Positions 27,483 to 35,417 of a DNA stretch of 64,000 nucleotides are shown here, piece by piece. This DNA comes from JAKVCB01 sp965243695 (lineage in GTDB: Bacteria; Planctomycetota; Planctomycetia; Pirellulales; Lacipirellulaceae). The stretch spans positions 434,001 to 498,000 of the forward strand of contig CBDEWC010000045.1 of assembly GCA_965243695.1 (NCBI GenBank), given 5' to 3'. The position numbers were made by a program, and so were the translations under genes. The notes beneath the pieces are model-generated. The model had not been told where the DNA came from and searched no databases. It was given only the letters and a program-made list of their open reading frames with translations. Every line of letters begins with the position of its first letter. The stretch's first letter is position 1.

Positions 27483-28711
27483 CGGCCCCCCGCCCCGGTT
27501 CTTGCTCCCAAATTCGTGTTTGAAGGAGATGATCAATGGATCGCCACGACGTTTCACACGGACACAGCTTGGACTGGACCCGCAAAGGTGAACTCATACA
27601 AAGGTATGGCTCTCGGTCCCCACACGGTTTTACGCTGGTAGAACTCCTGGTCGTGATCGCCATCATCTCGATCCTGATCGCGATGCTGTTGCCGGCCGTA
27701 CAGGCGGCACGCGAGGCGGCGCGGCGAATGCAGTGCGCGAACAACATGAAGCAGGTCGGTCTAGCGTTACTCAACCACCACAACTCTCAAATGATTTTCC
27801 CGTCCGGCACAGCAGGGCCACGCAAGACCTCGACGGGTAGCACGATCTGGTCCGGGTGGACGGGGTTATTCCAGATCCTGCCGTATCTCGAGGAGGGCCT
27901 CGTGGAGGAAGCGATTGACTACGACGATGACTTCATGGGCTATTATTCGGACAGTATGAATCGTGTTGTGATGGGCAAGCCGATTCCGCCCTATATTTGT
28001 CCCAGCGACGATACCGACGGCCGCGTGTTGCGGATTTGGAACCCTTACGGTTATGATACCCCCCGTTCTCGCTCGAATGTTGTCTTGAATTTTGGAAAGG
28101 GCGATCCTGATAATCCCGGACGGGGTTTTCTCTGGAACTGCAATTTCCCCTCTCCTCAGAACCGAGACGCACCCGAAGAAGAGGTGGAAAACGGCGGTCC
28201 CTTCCGCTTACATTATGGACGCAAGATTCGGGAGTTCATGGACGGAACGTCGAATACGGTGGTCGCGAGTGAGGTCATCGCGGGAAAGCACGATAACAAC
28301 CCCCCTACCTCTGGGCCCGTCAACTTTCGCGGTACGTGGGCCTGGCCATTTTGGGCCGCGGATTACCAGCATGTGAACACGCCTAATTCGAGTGCGCCGG
28401 ATCATATGCGCATTTGTGGCGACCCCGTCTTGGAATTGAATTGCACGATCCATACTTCGGGCGTGCAAACCGGCCAGTGCACCGGGCACATCGCTGCTCG
28501 CAGCGAGCATCCGGGGGGCGTCAATGCGCTCCGTTGCGACGGGAGCGTCGCGTTCTACGGTGACGGAATCGATTTGGCCATCTGGCAGGCTCTGGCTACG
28601 ATCGACGGGGGCGAGGTGATTTCGAAATAATGGTTATGAGTGAAACAACAGCTTCCAAGTTACAGCACCAACACTGGCGGAATCGACTGCTATCTGTCCC
28701 AGTCATCCGGC
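27483..28711 (+). repeat. 1.23-kb direct repeat containing a DUF1559 gene, copy B
   Basis: Partner of 25811-27045; see that entry. Confidence 0.9.
27536..28630 (+). CDS. DUF1559 protein, duplicated pair member 2
   Basis: This 364-residue protein is nearly identical to the one at 25864-26964. It differs by about two dozen substitutions and a two-residue deletion in the loop after IAGKHD. Prepilin-like helix, body motifs and H-x9-DG C-terminus are all intact, and the same AAGGAG start context is present. Substitutions are concentrated in surface-type loops (SRGG to STGS, PNPYG to WNPYG). Confidence 0.9.
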   Translation: MDRHDVSHGHSLDWTRKGELIQRYGSRSPHGFTLVELLVVIAIISILIAMLLPAVQAAREAARRMQCANNMKQVGLALLNHHNSQMIFPSGTAGPRKTSTGSTIWSGWTGLFQILPYLEEGLVEEAIDYDDDFMGYYSDSMNRVVMGKPIPPYICPSDDTDGRVLRIWNPYGYDTPRSRSNVVLNFGKGDPDNPGRGFLWNCNFPSPQNRDAPEEEVENGGPFRLHYGRKIREFMDGTSNTVVASEVIAGKHDNNPPTSGPVNFRGTWAWPFWAADYQHVNTPNSSAPDHMRICGDPVLELNCTIHTSGVQTGQCTGHIAARSEHPGGVNALRCDGSVAFYGDGIDLAIWQALATIDGGEVISK

Positions 28712-28818
28712 ACGCTGTCCTACGGGCAGGGCCGACGGTCTTGTGGGCCGACGGGACGCGGTCCCAGACGCCGGTCGACACCAGCGCCGCCGGGCTCACG
28801 GTCATCGACCAGCCGTAG
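28630..28818 (+). pseudogene. 62-residue truncated ORF overlapping the DUF1559 stop
   Basis: It starts within TAATGG at the DUF1559 stop. The first 27 residues equal those of the ORF at 26964. After the repeat boundary it continues TVLWADGTRSQTPVDTSAAG and stops. That second part looks like genuine protein from another gene, so this is a fusion of fragments. Confidence 0.4.
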
Positions 28819-28846
28819 AGGCGTTTGGAAATTCCCGCATTATCAC

Positions 28847-29113
28847 TCAACGTCGCGGTTCTACGGGACCGGCCGGTGCCTGCCACGGAGGCGTAAGCGA
28901 GGCGGATTTTGTTCCATATGCCTGGGAGATTTGTAGGCCGCCGCCTTGGCTCGTGTAGAAGATGCGGCCGTTCGATACAAACGCGCCAAGGCATTCATTG
29001 GGATCGATCGCCGGTCCCGAGGACACCAAACTTCCGTTGGACGTGTCAACGATGGCCGTATGGACTGCCGGTATGTGTTTGCCGAGCACTTGAACTTTAC
29101 TCACGGCTTGATG
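28847..29113 (-). pseudogene. C-terminal fragment of a PQQ-like beta-propeller protein
   Basis: The minus strand reads KVQVLGKHIPAVHTAIVDTS, then NGRIFYTSQGGGLQISQAYG and a short tail to the stop at 28847. The alternation of short strands and the phrase AFVSNGRIFYTSQGG are typical of the last blade of PQQ-like propellers. No upstream part survives. Confidence 0.5.
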
Positions 29114-29296
29114 GCATGGAACGACGGAATTCTTGTCCCGGCGTTAGCCAATTACCGTCGTCGAAGTCTAGGCTCAAACCATAAGGGTGGTTAAAATGTA
29201 TTTTAGTGGTAACGTGGGATGACGCGGTCAGACGAGTGTGGGGACCCCATTGTCGATCTGCCGCGCACGACACAGCGTGTTGAAGTAGGCCTGGTG

Positions 29297-30277
29297 ATGG
29301 AATCAAAACAGCAGACCGGTTTTACTTTGGTGGAACTCCTGGTGGTGATCGCCATCATCGGCATTCTGATAGCCCTGCTGTTGCCCGCGGTCCAGGCGGC
29401 GCGGGAAGCGGCCCGGCGGTTGCAGTGCATCAATCACCAGAAACAGCTCGGCTTGGCGCTGCTCAACTACCACGACACCTACGGCGTGCTTCCCGTCGGT
29501 CAATACGGCCACAACAACCTCACCGGGGGCGCTGCCGGGAATCCGGGGATCTCGGCACATGTCATGATCTTGCCGTTTCTCGAGCTGGTGAACATCTCTG
29601 ATAATTACGACTTTAGCGTTGGCCAGAACCATATCAATAACCGTCCGGTCGTAGGGTTGGAGATTCCCGAGTATCAATGTCCCACCGACGACTCCCGTGG
29701 TCGACTGTTCGGCAACCAGTATTCCCGCTCCAATTTGGTTTTCTGTTTTGGCTCCGATACAATGGCCACCCGTGCAGGCGGCGGGCTCTACTTTCGGTCG
29801 GTCGATCTCACCACCGATGGGGCGTTTCAGGTCGGAGGTGGTCCGCATACGGAGTCGATCCGCACGCTGGCCGATCTCCAAGACGGAACATCCAAGACAA
29901 TTTTGGCCAGCGAAGTCCTCAGCGGCAAGGTTGAGGATCCCGCCAACCGCACTTGGGACACACGGGGCCTGTGGTCCTGGAGTGGGATGGGGGCGATTTG
30001 TTACACCCATCGCAACACACCCAACAGCAGCGTCGGTGACGCCATGTGGGCCAACAATGGACAGGATTGCGCCGACATGCCCGACATGCCCTGCGACCCT
30101 ACCCACGGCACCCAGCACGACCGGTTTCACGCCGCCGCCCGCAGCCGGCATCCGGGCGGGGTAAACGCCGTCTTTGCTGACGGGCACGTAATCTTCACCA
30201 GCGACACAATCGACCTGGTTATCTGGCAGTGGCTGGCCTCTATCGACGACGGCCAGGTGATCCCCGCAGATTTCTGA
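29297..30277 (+). CDS. DUF1559 protein
   Basis: This 326-residue protein has the leader MESKQQT, then GFTLVELLVVIAIIGILIAL. The body has YGVLPVGQYGHNN and DGTSKTILASEV, and the C-terminus RHPGGVNAVFADGHVIF. It is closest to the gene at 11403-12386 and to the remnant at 1325-1551, forming a second DUF1559 subgroup distinct from the 25.8/27.5 kb pair. ATG 29297 gives the usual short leader; the frame is open to 29219. Confidence 0.9.
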   Translation: MESKQQTGFTLVELLVVIAIIGILIALLLPAVQAAREAARRLQCINHQKQLGLALLNYHDTYGVLPVGQYGHNNLTGGAAGNPGISAHVMILPFLELVNISDNYDFSVGQNHINNRPVVGLEIPEYQCPTDDSRGRLFGNQYSRSNLVFCFGSDTMATRAGGGLYFRSVDLTTDGAFQVGGGPHTESIRTLADLQDGTSKTILASEVLSGKVEDPANRTWDTRGLWSWSGMGAICYTHRNTPNSSVGDAMWANNGQDCADMPDMPCDPTHGTQHDRFHAAARSRHPGGVNAVFADGHVIFTSDTIDLVIWQWLASIDDGQVIPADF

Positions 30278-30572
30278 CGCCGGGCATTCTGTGGGAGGCG
30301 ATAGGCCACAGATGCTGCAAAGCGGTTCAAATATCGATTTGCAGATTGTGAAACCGGCCCGGTCGATTTCGGTTTAAACGACCAAATGCGGGTTTTGCCC
30401 GTTGCATTCTCGCTCCTTAAAATCCCGCCGAGTCACGTGTGGCAGTGGTAAAGAGGTCTGATCCGAATTAGAATCTCCTTCGCTTGGATCATCGAAAAAT
30501 GGCACTGCGGCGAATCTCGTCCCTCTGACCGGATCTGATCGAGATCGACTCGTGGTTGCCGGGAGTTTTCCA

Positions 30573-32063
30573 GTGGAATCAAAAATCAAATTGTCCGGGG
30601 TTGCCAGCTATGAGCAGGTAGACGACCAATACCTCAAACGACGTAAGCTCCGCAAGAGCGCTGGGTGGATCCTCCTGTGGGCACTCGGGGTGGGCGCGGT
30701 GATCTCCGGTGACTTTGCCGGCTGGAATACCGGTTTAATGTATGGCGGCTTCTGGGGACTGGCCATCGCCACATTTTTGATGGCTGTGATGTATGTATGC
30801 ATGGTATTCACGATTGCGGAGTTGTCAGCCGCGCTTCCGCATGCCGGCGGTTTTTTTTCTTTTACCCGAAACGCACTCGGTCCCACCGGCGGTTTTATTT
30901 GCGGATTGACCGACACGATCGAGTACGTCATTACTCCGGCAGTGATTGTCTATTACATCGGCGGCTATATGGACAAACTTGTAGCCGGTGTGCCGGGACT
31001 GGAGAGTGTTCCTAGTTTCATTTGGTGGCTCTTGTTTTATGCGATTTTTGTCGCCGTCAATATCCGGGGTGTCGAGCTGACTTTAAAGGTGGGCTTAGTG
31101 GTCACCGGAATTGCCATGGCGATCTTGGTGGTGTTTTATATCACCGCGCCTCTTGTTGGCGCATTTGACTGGGAATTGCTGTTCAATATCGAACCGGAAG
31201 CTGGTCATTCGGCCCGGGGGCTCCCCAAGGGCATTTGGGGCATCTTTGCCGCTTTGCCATATGCAATCTGGTTTTACCTGGCGATTGAACAGTTGCCCTT
31301 GGCTGCTGAAGAAGCTCACGACGTGGTCCATGACATGCCTAAAGCCTTGATCTTCGGCATGCTGACTTTGTTGTTATTGTCATTGTTTACGTTGGTCATT
31401 AACACGGGCGTAGGGGGCGGCGCTCAAGCCATCGGGTCGTCCGACGCGCCCTTGGGGGACGGTTTCGAGGCGGTGTTTGGCATCAGTTCGGCCAGCAAAG
31501 TCCTGATTTTGATCGCCCTGACCGGCTTGATCGCCAGCTTTCATACGATTATCTATGCCTATGGCCGAGTTCTCTTTGCGCTCTCCCGCGCGGGTTATTT
31601 GCCACGTTGGATCTCGTTAACGGGAGAGGCTCAAACGCCGTATGTCGCGTTGATTCTCGGCGCGGTGATTGGGTTGCTGTGTGCGATTGCAATCAAAATT
31701 TCTGGGGAAACGGGAGTCGGTGCGGCGCTGCTGAATATGGCCGTATTTGGTGCGGTGATCTCTTATTCTCTGGTGATGTTCAGTTACATTATTTTGCGAA
31801 TACGCCGGCCGGATCTACCACGCCCCTATCGCAGTCCGCTGGGAATTCCCGGCGCCGCCATTGGATGTGTCTTGTCGTTGATCGCATTGCTGGCGACATT
31901 TGCAGTCGAAGACTATCGACCTGCCGTGGTCGGCGTCATCCTGTTTTTGATCGCTGGGACCGTTTACTTTTTGTTGTACAGTCGTCATCGTCTGGTCGCG
32001 CAAGCACCCGAAGAAGAGAATGCGTTAATCGCCGACGCTGAGCAAGAACTTGCTCACCGATAA
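30573..32063 (+). CDS. APC-superfamily amine permease (ethanolamine-permease-like)
   Basis: This is a 496-residue transporter with 12 predicted membrane segments. The N-terminal stretch GAVISGDFAGWNTGLMYGG and FTIAELSAALPHAGGFFSFT follow the ethanolamine-permease subgroup of the APC superfamily. YAYGRVLFALSRAGYLP lies in the later half. GGGAG seven bases upstream favours GTG 30573 over GTG 30552. It is the first gene of a four-gene operon, 14 bp before the ligase gene. The substrate is probably ethanolamine or another small primary amine. Confidence 0.85.
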   Translation: MESKIKLSGVASYEQVDDQYLKRRKLRKSAGWILLWALGVGAVISGDFAGWNTGLMYGGFWGLAIATFLMAVMYVCMVFTIAELSAALPHAGGFFSFTRNALGPTGGFICGLTDTIEYVITPAVIVYYIGGYMDKLVAGVPGLESVPSFIWWLLFYAIFVAVNIRGVELTLKVGLVVTGIAMAILVVFYITAPLVGAFDWELLFNIEPEAGHSARGLPKGIWGIFAALPYAIWFYLAIEQLPLAAEEAHDVVHDMPKALIFGMLTLLLLSLFTLVINTGVGGGAQAIGSSDAPLGDGFEAVFGISSASKVLILIALTGLIASFHTIIYAYGRVLFALSRAGYLPRWISLTGEAQTPYVALILGAVIGLLCAIAIKISGETGVGAALLNMAVFGAVISYSLVMFSYIILRIRRPDLPRPYRSPLGIPGAAIGCVLSLIALLATFAVEDYRPAVVGVILFLIAGTVYFLLYSRHRLVAQAPEEENALIADAEQELAHR

Positions 32064-32077
32064 AACTGGAAACCAAG

Positions 32078-33445
32078 ATGTTATCAATCAGTCAATTGCG
32101 AGAATCCGCTGCCGCGGGTGAAACCGATACGGTCCTGGTCGTTTTCACCGATCTATACGGCCGCTTTGTGGGAAAACGCTTTGACGCAAATTTCTTTATT
32201 GACCAGGTCGTTGAAAAGGGCACCCACGCCTGCAACTACCTGCTGACCGTCGACATGGAAATGGAACCGGTACCTGGTTACGCCACCGCCAATTGGGATC
32301 AAGGTTACGGCGACTTTCATCTGGTTCCCGATCTCAATACGCTGCGGATCGCAAGTTGGCTCGATCGGACTGCCATGGTGTTGTGCGATGTCACCCACCC
32401 AAACTCGCACGAACCAGTGGCCTGCGCGCCTCGGTCGGTCCTGCGCCGTCAAATTGAACGAATGTCCACGGGAAAAATGGAAGCCAAGGCCGGTTCCGAA
32501 CTGGAATACTACATTTTTGATACTTCGTATCGAGCCGCGTGGGAGTCGGACTTCGCCGAAAATTCAATGCAACATGCCGGTTGGTATATCGAAGACTATC
32601 ACGCTCTCCAGGGCACGCGTGAAGAACCGTTTAATGCCGCCGTTCGCCGACACTTGAGCCAGTCAGGTGTGCCGGTCGAATGTACCAAGGGGGAATGGGG
32701 GAAAGGCCAGCACGAACTCAATATCCAATACGCGGATATCCTCAACATGGCAGATAACCACGCGGTCTATAAACAATGCCTCAAAGAGGTTGCTGACCAG
32801 CAGGGCATCAGTGTCACGTTCATGGCGAAATATTCGCACCAGCACGCCGGCTCCAGTTGCCATGTGCACATCAGCCTCTGGCAGGATGGCCAAAACGCAT
32901 TTGTCGGTGATACGACTCTGGGAAGCATCAACTGCTCGGATACTTTTCGGCATTTCCTGGCCGGCTGGATCGCACACGTTCCTGAAATGATGGTAATGTA
33001 CGCACCAACCGTGAATTCGTATAAACGATATCAAGCAGGGTCATGGGCACCGACACGAATCGGTTGGAGCGGTGACAATCGCACCGCCGGGTTCCGCGTG
33101 GTCGGTAGCGGACCCAGTTTGCGGATCGAATGCCGGATCCCAGGCGCCGATTGCAACCCCTACCTCACGTACGCCGCCGCAATCGCCTCGGGCTTGGACG
33201 GGATCTCACGAAAACTCGAGCCGCCACCGATGTTCGATGGCAATGTGTATCAGGCTGAAGAGTTGCTCCACATACCGACCACGCTTAATCATGCCATCGA
33301 CCTTTTTAAAGCGAGTGCGTTTGCGCGCGAGGCACTGGGCCAAGACGTGGTGGATCATTACGCCCATTTTTTCTGCACCGAACAGGCGGCATTCGATCGG
33401 GCAGTCACGAACTGGGAAAAACAGCGCTATTTCGAGCGAATTTGA
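32078..33445 (+). CDS. Glutamine-synthetase-like gamma-glutamyl-amine ligase
   Basis: This 455-residue protein has the glutamine synthetase fold. The N-terminal beta-grasp includes VVFTDLYGRFVGKRF. The catalytic part has KAGSELEYYIF, GQHELNI, SSCHVHISLW and RIECRIPGADCNPYL. Placement with an amine permease and a gamma-glutamyl hydrolase fits PuuA-, IpuC- or GlnA4-like enzymes, which use ATP to join glutamate to an amine such as putrescine, isopropylamine or ethanolamine. Cytoplasmic. The amine is not determinable from sequence. Confidence 0.85.
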   Translation: MLSISQLRESAAAGETDTVLVVFTDLYGRFVGKRFDANFFIDQVVEKGTHACNYLLTVDMEMEPVPGYATANWDQGYGDFHLVPDLNTLRIASWLDRTAMVLCDVTHPNSHEPVACAPRSVLRRQIERMSTGKMEAKAGSELEYYIFDTSYRAAWESDFAENSMQHAGWYIEDYHALQGTREEPFNAAVRRHLSQSGVPVECTKGEWGKGQHELNIQYADILNMADNHAVYKQCLKEVADQQGISVTFMAKYSHQHAGSSCHVHISLWQDGQNAFVGDTTLGSINCSDTFRHFLAGWIAHVPEMMVMYAPTVNSYKRYQAGSWAPTRIGWSGDNRTAGFRVVGSGPSLRIECRIPGADCNPYLTYAAAIASGLDGISRKLEPPPMFDGNVYQAEELLHIPTTLNHAIDLFKASAFAREALGQDVVDHYAHFFCTEQAAFDRAVTNWEKQRYFERI

Positions 33446-33490
33446 GCTGCTCTCCAGACCGGTCTCCCTATCCATACGAACCAACCGATC

Positions 33491-34204
33491 ATGACACGGC
33501 CAATCATTGGGATCACGACCTACGCCCAGGATGAAGATCTGGAGTTCAAGCTCCCGCGACAATACGTTGACTGTGTGCGCCGAGCCGGAGGATTGCCATG
33601 GTTGCTACCGCCGGGCGAAATGCACCTGAATGACTTCTTCGCTGCCATTAACGGGTTGATCCTCACAGGCGGAGGGGACCTCAATCCAGAATGTTATCAT
33701 GGGAAACCTCATTCCACTCTGTACATGGTTGATTCCGAACGCGACACCATGGAATTACAGATTGCTCGAACGGTGATTGCGACCGGTATGCCAACTCTCG
33801 CAATCTGTCGCGGGGTACAAGTGATCAACGTCGCTTTAGGCGGCACGTTGTTTGAACATCTACTTGACGTCGTCGGGAACGAAGTCACTCATCGGCTCCC
33901 ACCGCGCGAGCCTGCCGAACATCCGATCCGTGTCCTACCCGATTCGCACCTGGCAAAGATCCTTGCCGCGACCGAATTCTCCGCGGCTTCCTGGCATCAT
34001 CAAGCGATTCGGGATGTCGGGTCCGGACTTGAGCCCGTCGCTCACGCCGCTGACGACACAATCGAAGCAGTCGAAATGTGCGGACATCCGTGGTTGATCG
34101 GCGTACAATGGCACCCGGAACTAACCGCGGCAACCGATGCAATTCAGCAGCGGTTGTTTGACGATTTTGTCACGGCCTGCAATGACCTGCGAGGAAACGC
34201 ATGA
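33491..34204 (+). CDS. Gamma-glutamyl hydrolase, class C26 (PuuD-like)
   Basis: This 237-residue class I glutamine-amidotransferase-type hydrolase has its nucleophile Cys in AICRGVQVINVALGG. The oxyanion-side stretch is LILTGGGDLNPECY and the catalytic His-x-Glu is in VQWHPELT, with SWHHQAI between. PuuD-type enzymes release glutamate from gamma-glutamyl compounds, the last step after gamma-glutamyl ligation and oxidation. It lies 45 bp after the ligase gene and its stop overlaps the SDR start by 4 bp (ATGA), so translation is coupled. Confidence 0.9.
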   Translation: MTRPIIGITTYAQDEDLEFKLPRQYVDCVRRAGGLPWLLPPGEMHLNDFFAAINGLILTGGGDLNPECYHGKPHSTLYMVDSERDTMELQIARTVIATGMPTLAICRGVQVINVALGGTLFEHLLDVVGNEVTHRLPPREPAEHPIRVLPDSHLAKILAATEFSAASWHHQAIRDVGSGLEPVAHAADDTIEAVEMCGHPWLIGVQWHPELTAATDAIQQRLFDDFVTACNDLRGNA

Positions 34205-34974
34205 GACTACAAGACAAGGTTGCTGTGATTACCGGAGCGGCTAGCGGGATTGGTCGTAAGTCAGCAATACGATTCGCCGCCGAAGGCGCGCAAATTGTCG
34301 CCGTCGATCTCAATGCGCAAGCGGGACAAGAAACTGTTGAACAAGTTGAAGCCGGCGGTGGTGAGGCGATCTTTGTTGAGGCCGATATTTCTCAAGGGGA
34401 CGATTGTGAGCGGATGGTTGCCGCTGCCCAAGAGTCGTTCGGTAAAGTGAATGTGCTGTTCAACAATGCCGGGATCATGCTGGGCGAAGACAGTGACGTG
34501 GAAAATACAACCGAATCGGTTTGGGAAAAGACGCTGGCGGTCAATCTGCGAGGTGTCTTTTTAGGCTGCAAATACGGCATTCCGGCGATCCGCCAGGCCG
34601 GAGGCGGGTCGGTCATCAATACCGCTTCATTTGTGGCCCTGATGGGAGCCGCCACACCGCAAATCGCTTACACGGCAAGCAAGGGCGGGGTGGTCGCGAT
34701 GACTCGAGAACTGGCAATCGTCCACGCCCGCGAGAACATTCGAGTCAATGCGTTGTGTCCCGGCCCGCTACATACTGATTTGTTAATGAACTTTCTCGAC
34801 ACCGAAGCAAAACGACAACGGCGACTCGTGCATTTGCCGATGGGTCGTTTCGGCAAAGCGCAGGAAATGGCCGAAGCAGCCCTGTTTCTGGCATCCGATG
34901 AGTCCTCTTATGTTACCGGCACGGAATTCATGGTCGACGGAGGACTCACCGCCGCCTACATCACACCGGAATGA
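34201..34974 (+). CDS. Short-chain dehydrogenase/reductase
   Basis: This is a 257-residue classical SDR. It has TGAASGIG (coenzyme glycine motif), NNAG, an active-site Ser in VINTASFVALMG, YTASKGG (Tyr and Lys) and the C-terminal GTEFMVDGG. As the last gene of the permease-ligase-hydrolase operon it could oxidise the hydroxyl of a gamma-glutamylated amino alcohol, as proposed in gamma-glutamylamide routes. No aldehyde dehydrogenase is present to complete that route, so the step is uncertain. Confidence 0.85.
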   Translation: MRLQDKVAVITGAASGIGRKSAIRFAAEGAQIVAVDLNAQAGQETVEQVEAGGGEAIFVEADISQGDDCERMVAAAQESFGKVNVLFNNAGIMLGEDSDVENTTESVWEKTLAVNLRGVFLGCKYGIPAIRQAGGGSVINTASFVALMGAATPQIAYTASKGGVVAMTRELAIVHARENIRVNALCPGPLHTDLLMNFLDTEAKRQRRLVHLPMGRFGKAQEMAEAALFLASDESSYVTGTEFMVDGGLTAAYITPE

Positions 34975-35417
34975 TGGGGTTAGACCCTGTTTTCGGTTTT
35001 TGTGATTCGTCGGCCCCCAGCGGTTTCAAAAAAACGTAGCTGACAGGAATTCTATTCCCAGCTGTTTCCATCTTATCCTCCAAACGCGTTACGACTTGAT
35101 CCTGGTAGTAGTCGGGAAGCAAGAATCATGTTGGATTTCCCACGAATGATTTAGCTTTTGCTCCGGGCCTGGAAGACCAGCAGGCGATCGTGCTCTGGTG
35201 TATCGTAACGAGCTTGGCCGTGTTACCAGTTCGCACTGGCCGTCACCATCAATATCCCAGGCACGCGTGGTTTCAATGTTGCCAATCGGGTCCAGCTCAT
35301 GCGTCAGCCACTGCTTGCCAGCTTCGCCGGGGTTTTCGAGCCAACGGAGTCTTTGCCCGAACCAGCCCGTCTGTTCTCAGAAAGAGTGCGTCAGTGAATT
35401 GGCAGCAGCGACCCTGA
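34975..35417 (-). pseudogene. Remnant of an FG-GAP/VCBS-type repeat protein
   Basis: Between 35379 and the stop at 35089-35091 the minus strand reads GWFGQRLRWLENPGEAGKQW, HELDPIGNIETTRAWDIDGD and GQCELVTR, then degenerates. RWLENPG with DIDGDG is the recognisable repeat of planctomycete FG-GAP/VCBS proteins. Only about 95 residues survive; upstream is a TGA. The rest of this 440-bp gap shows no gene. Confidence 0.6.
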
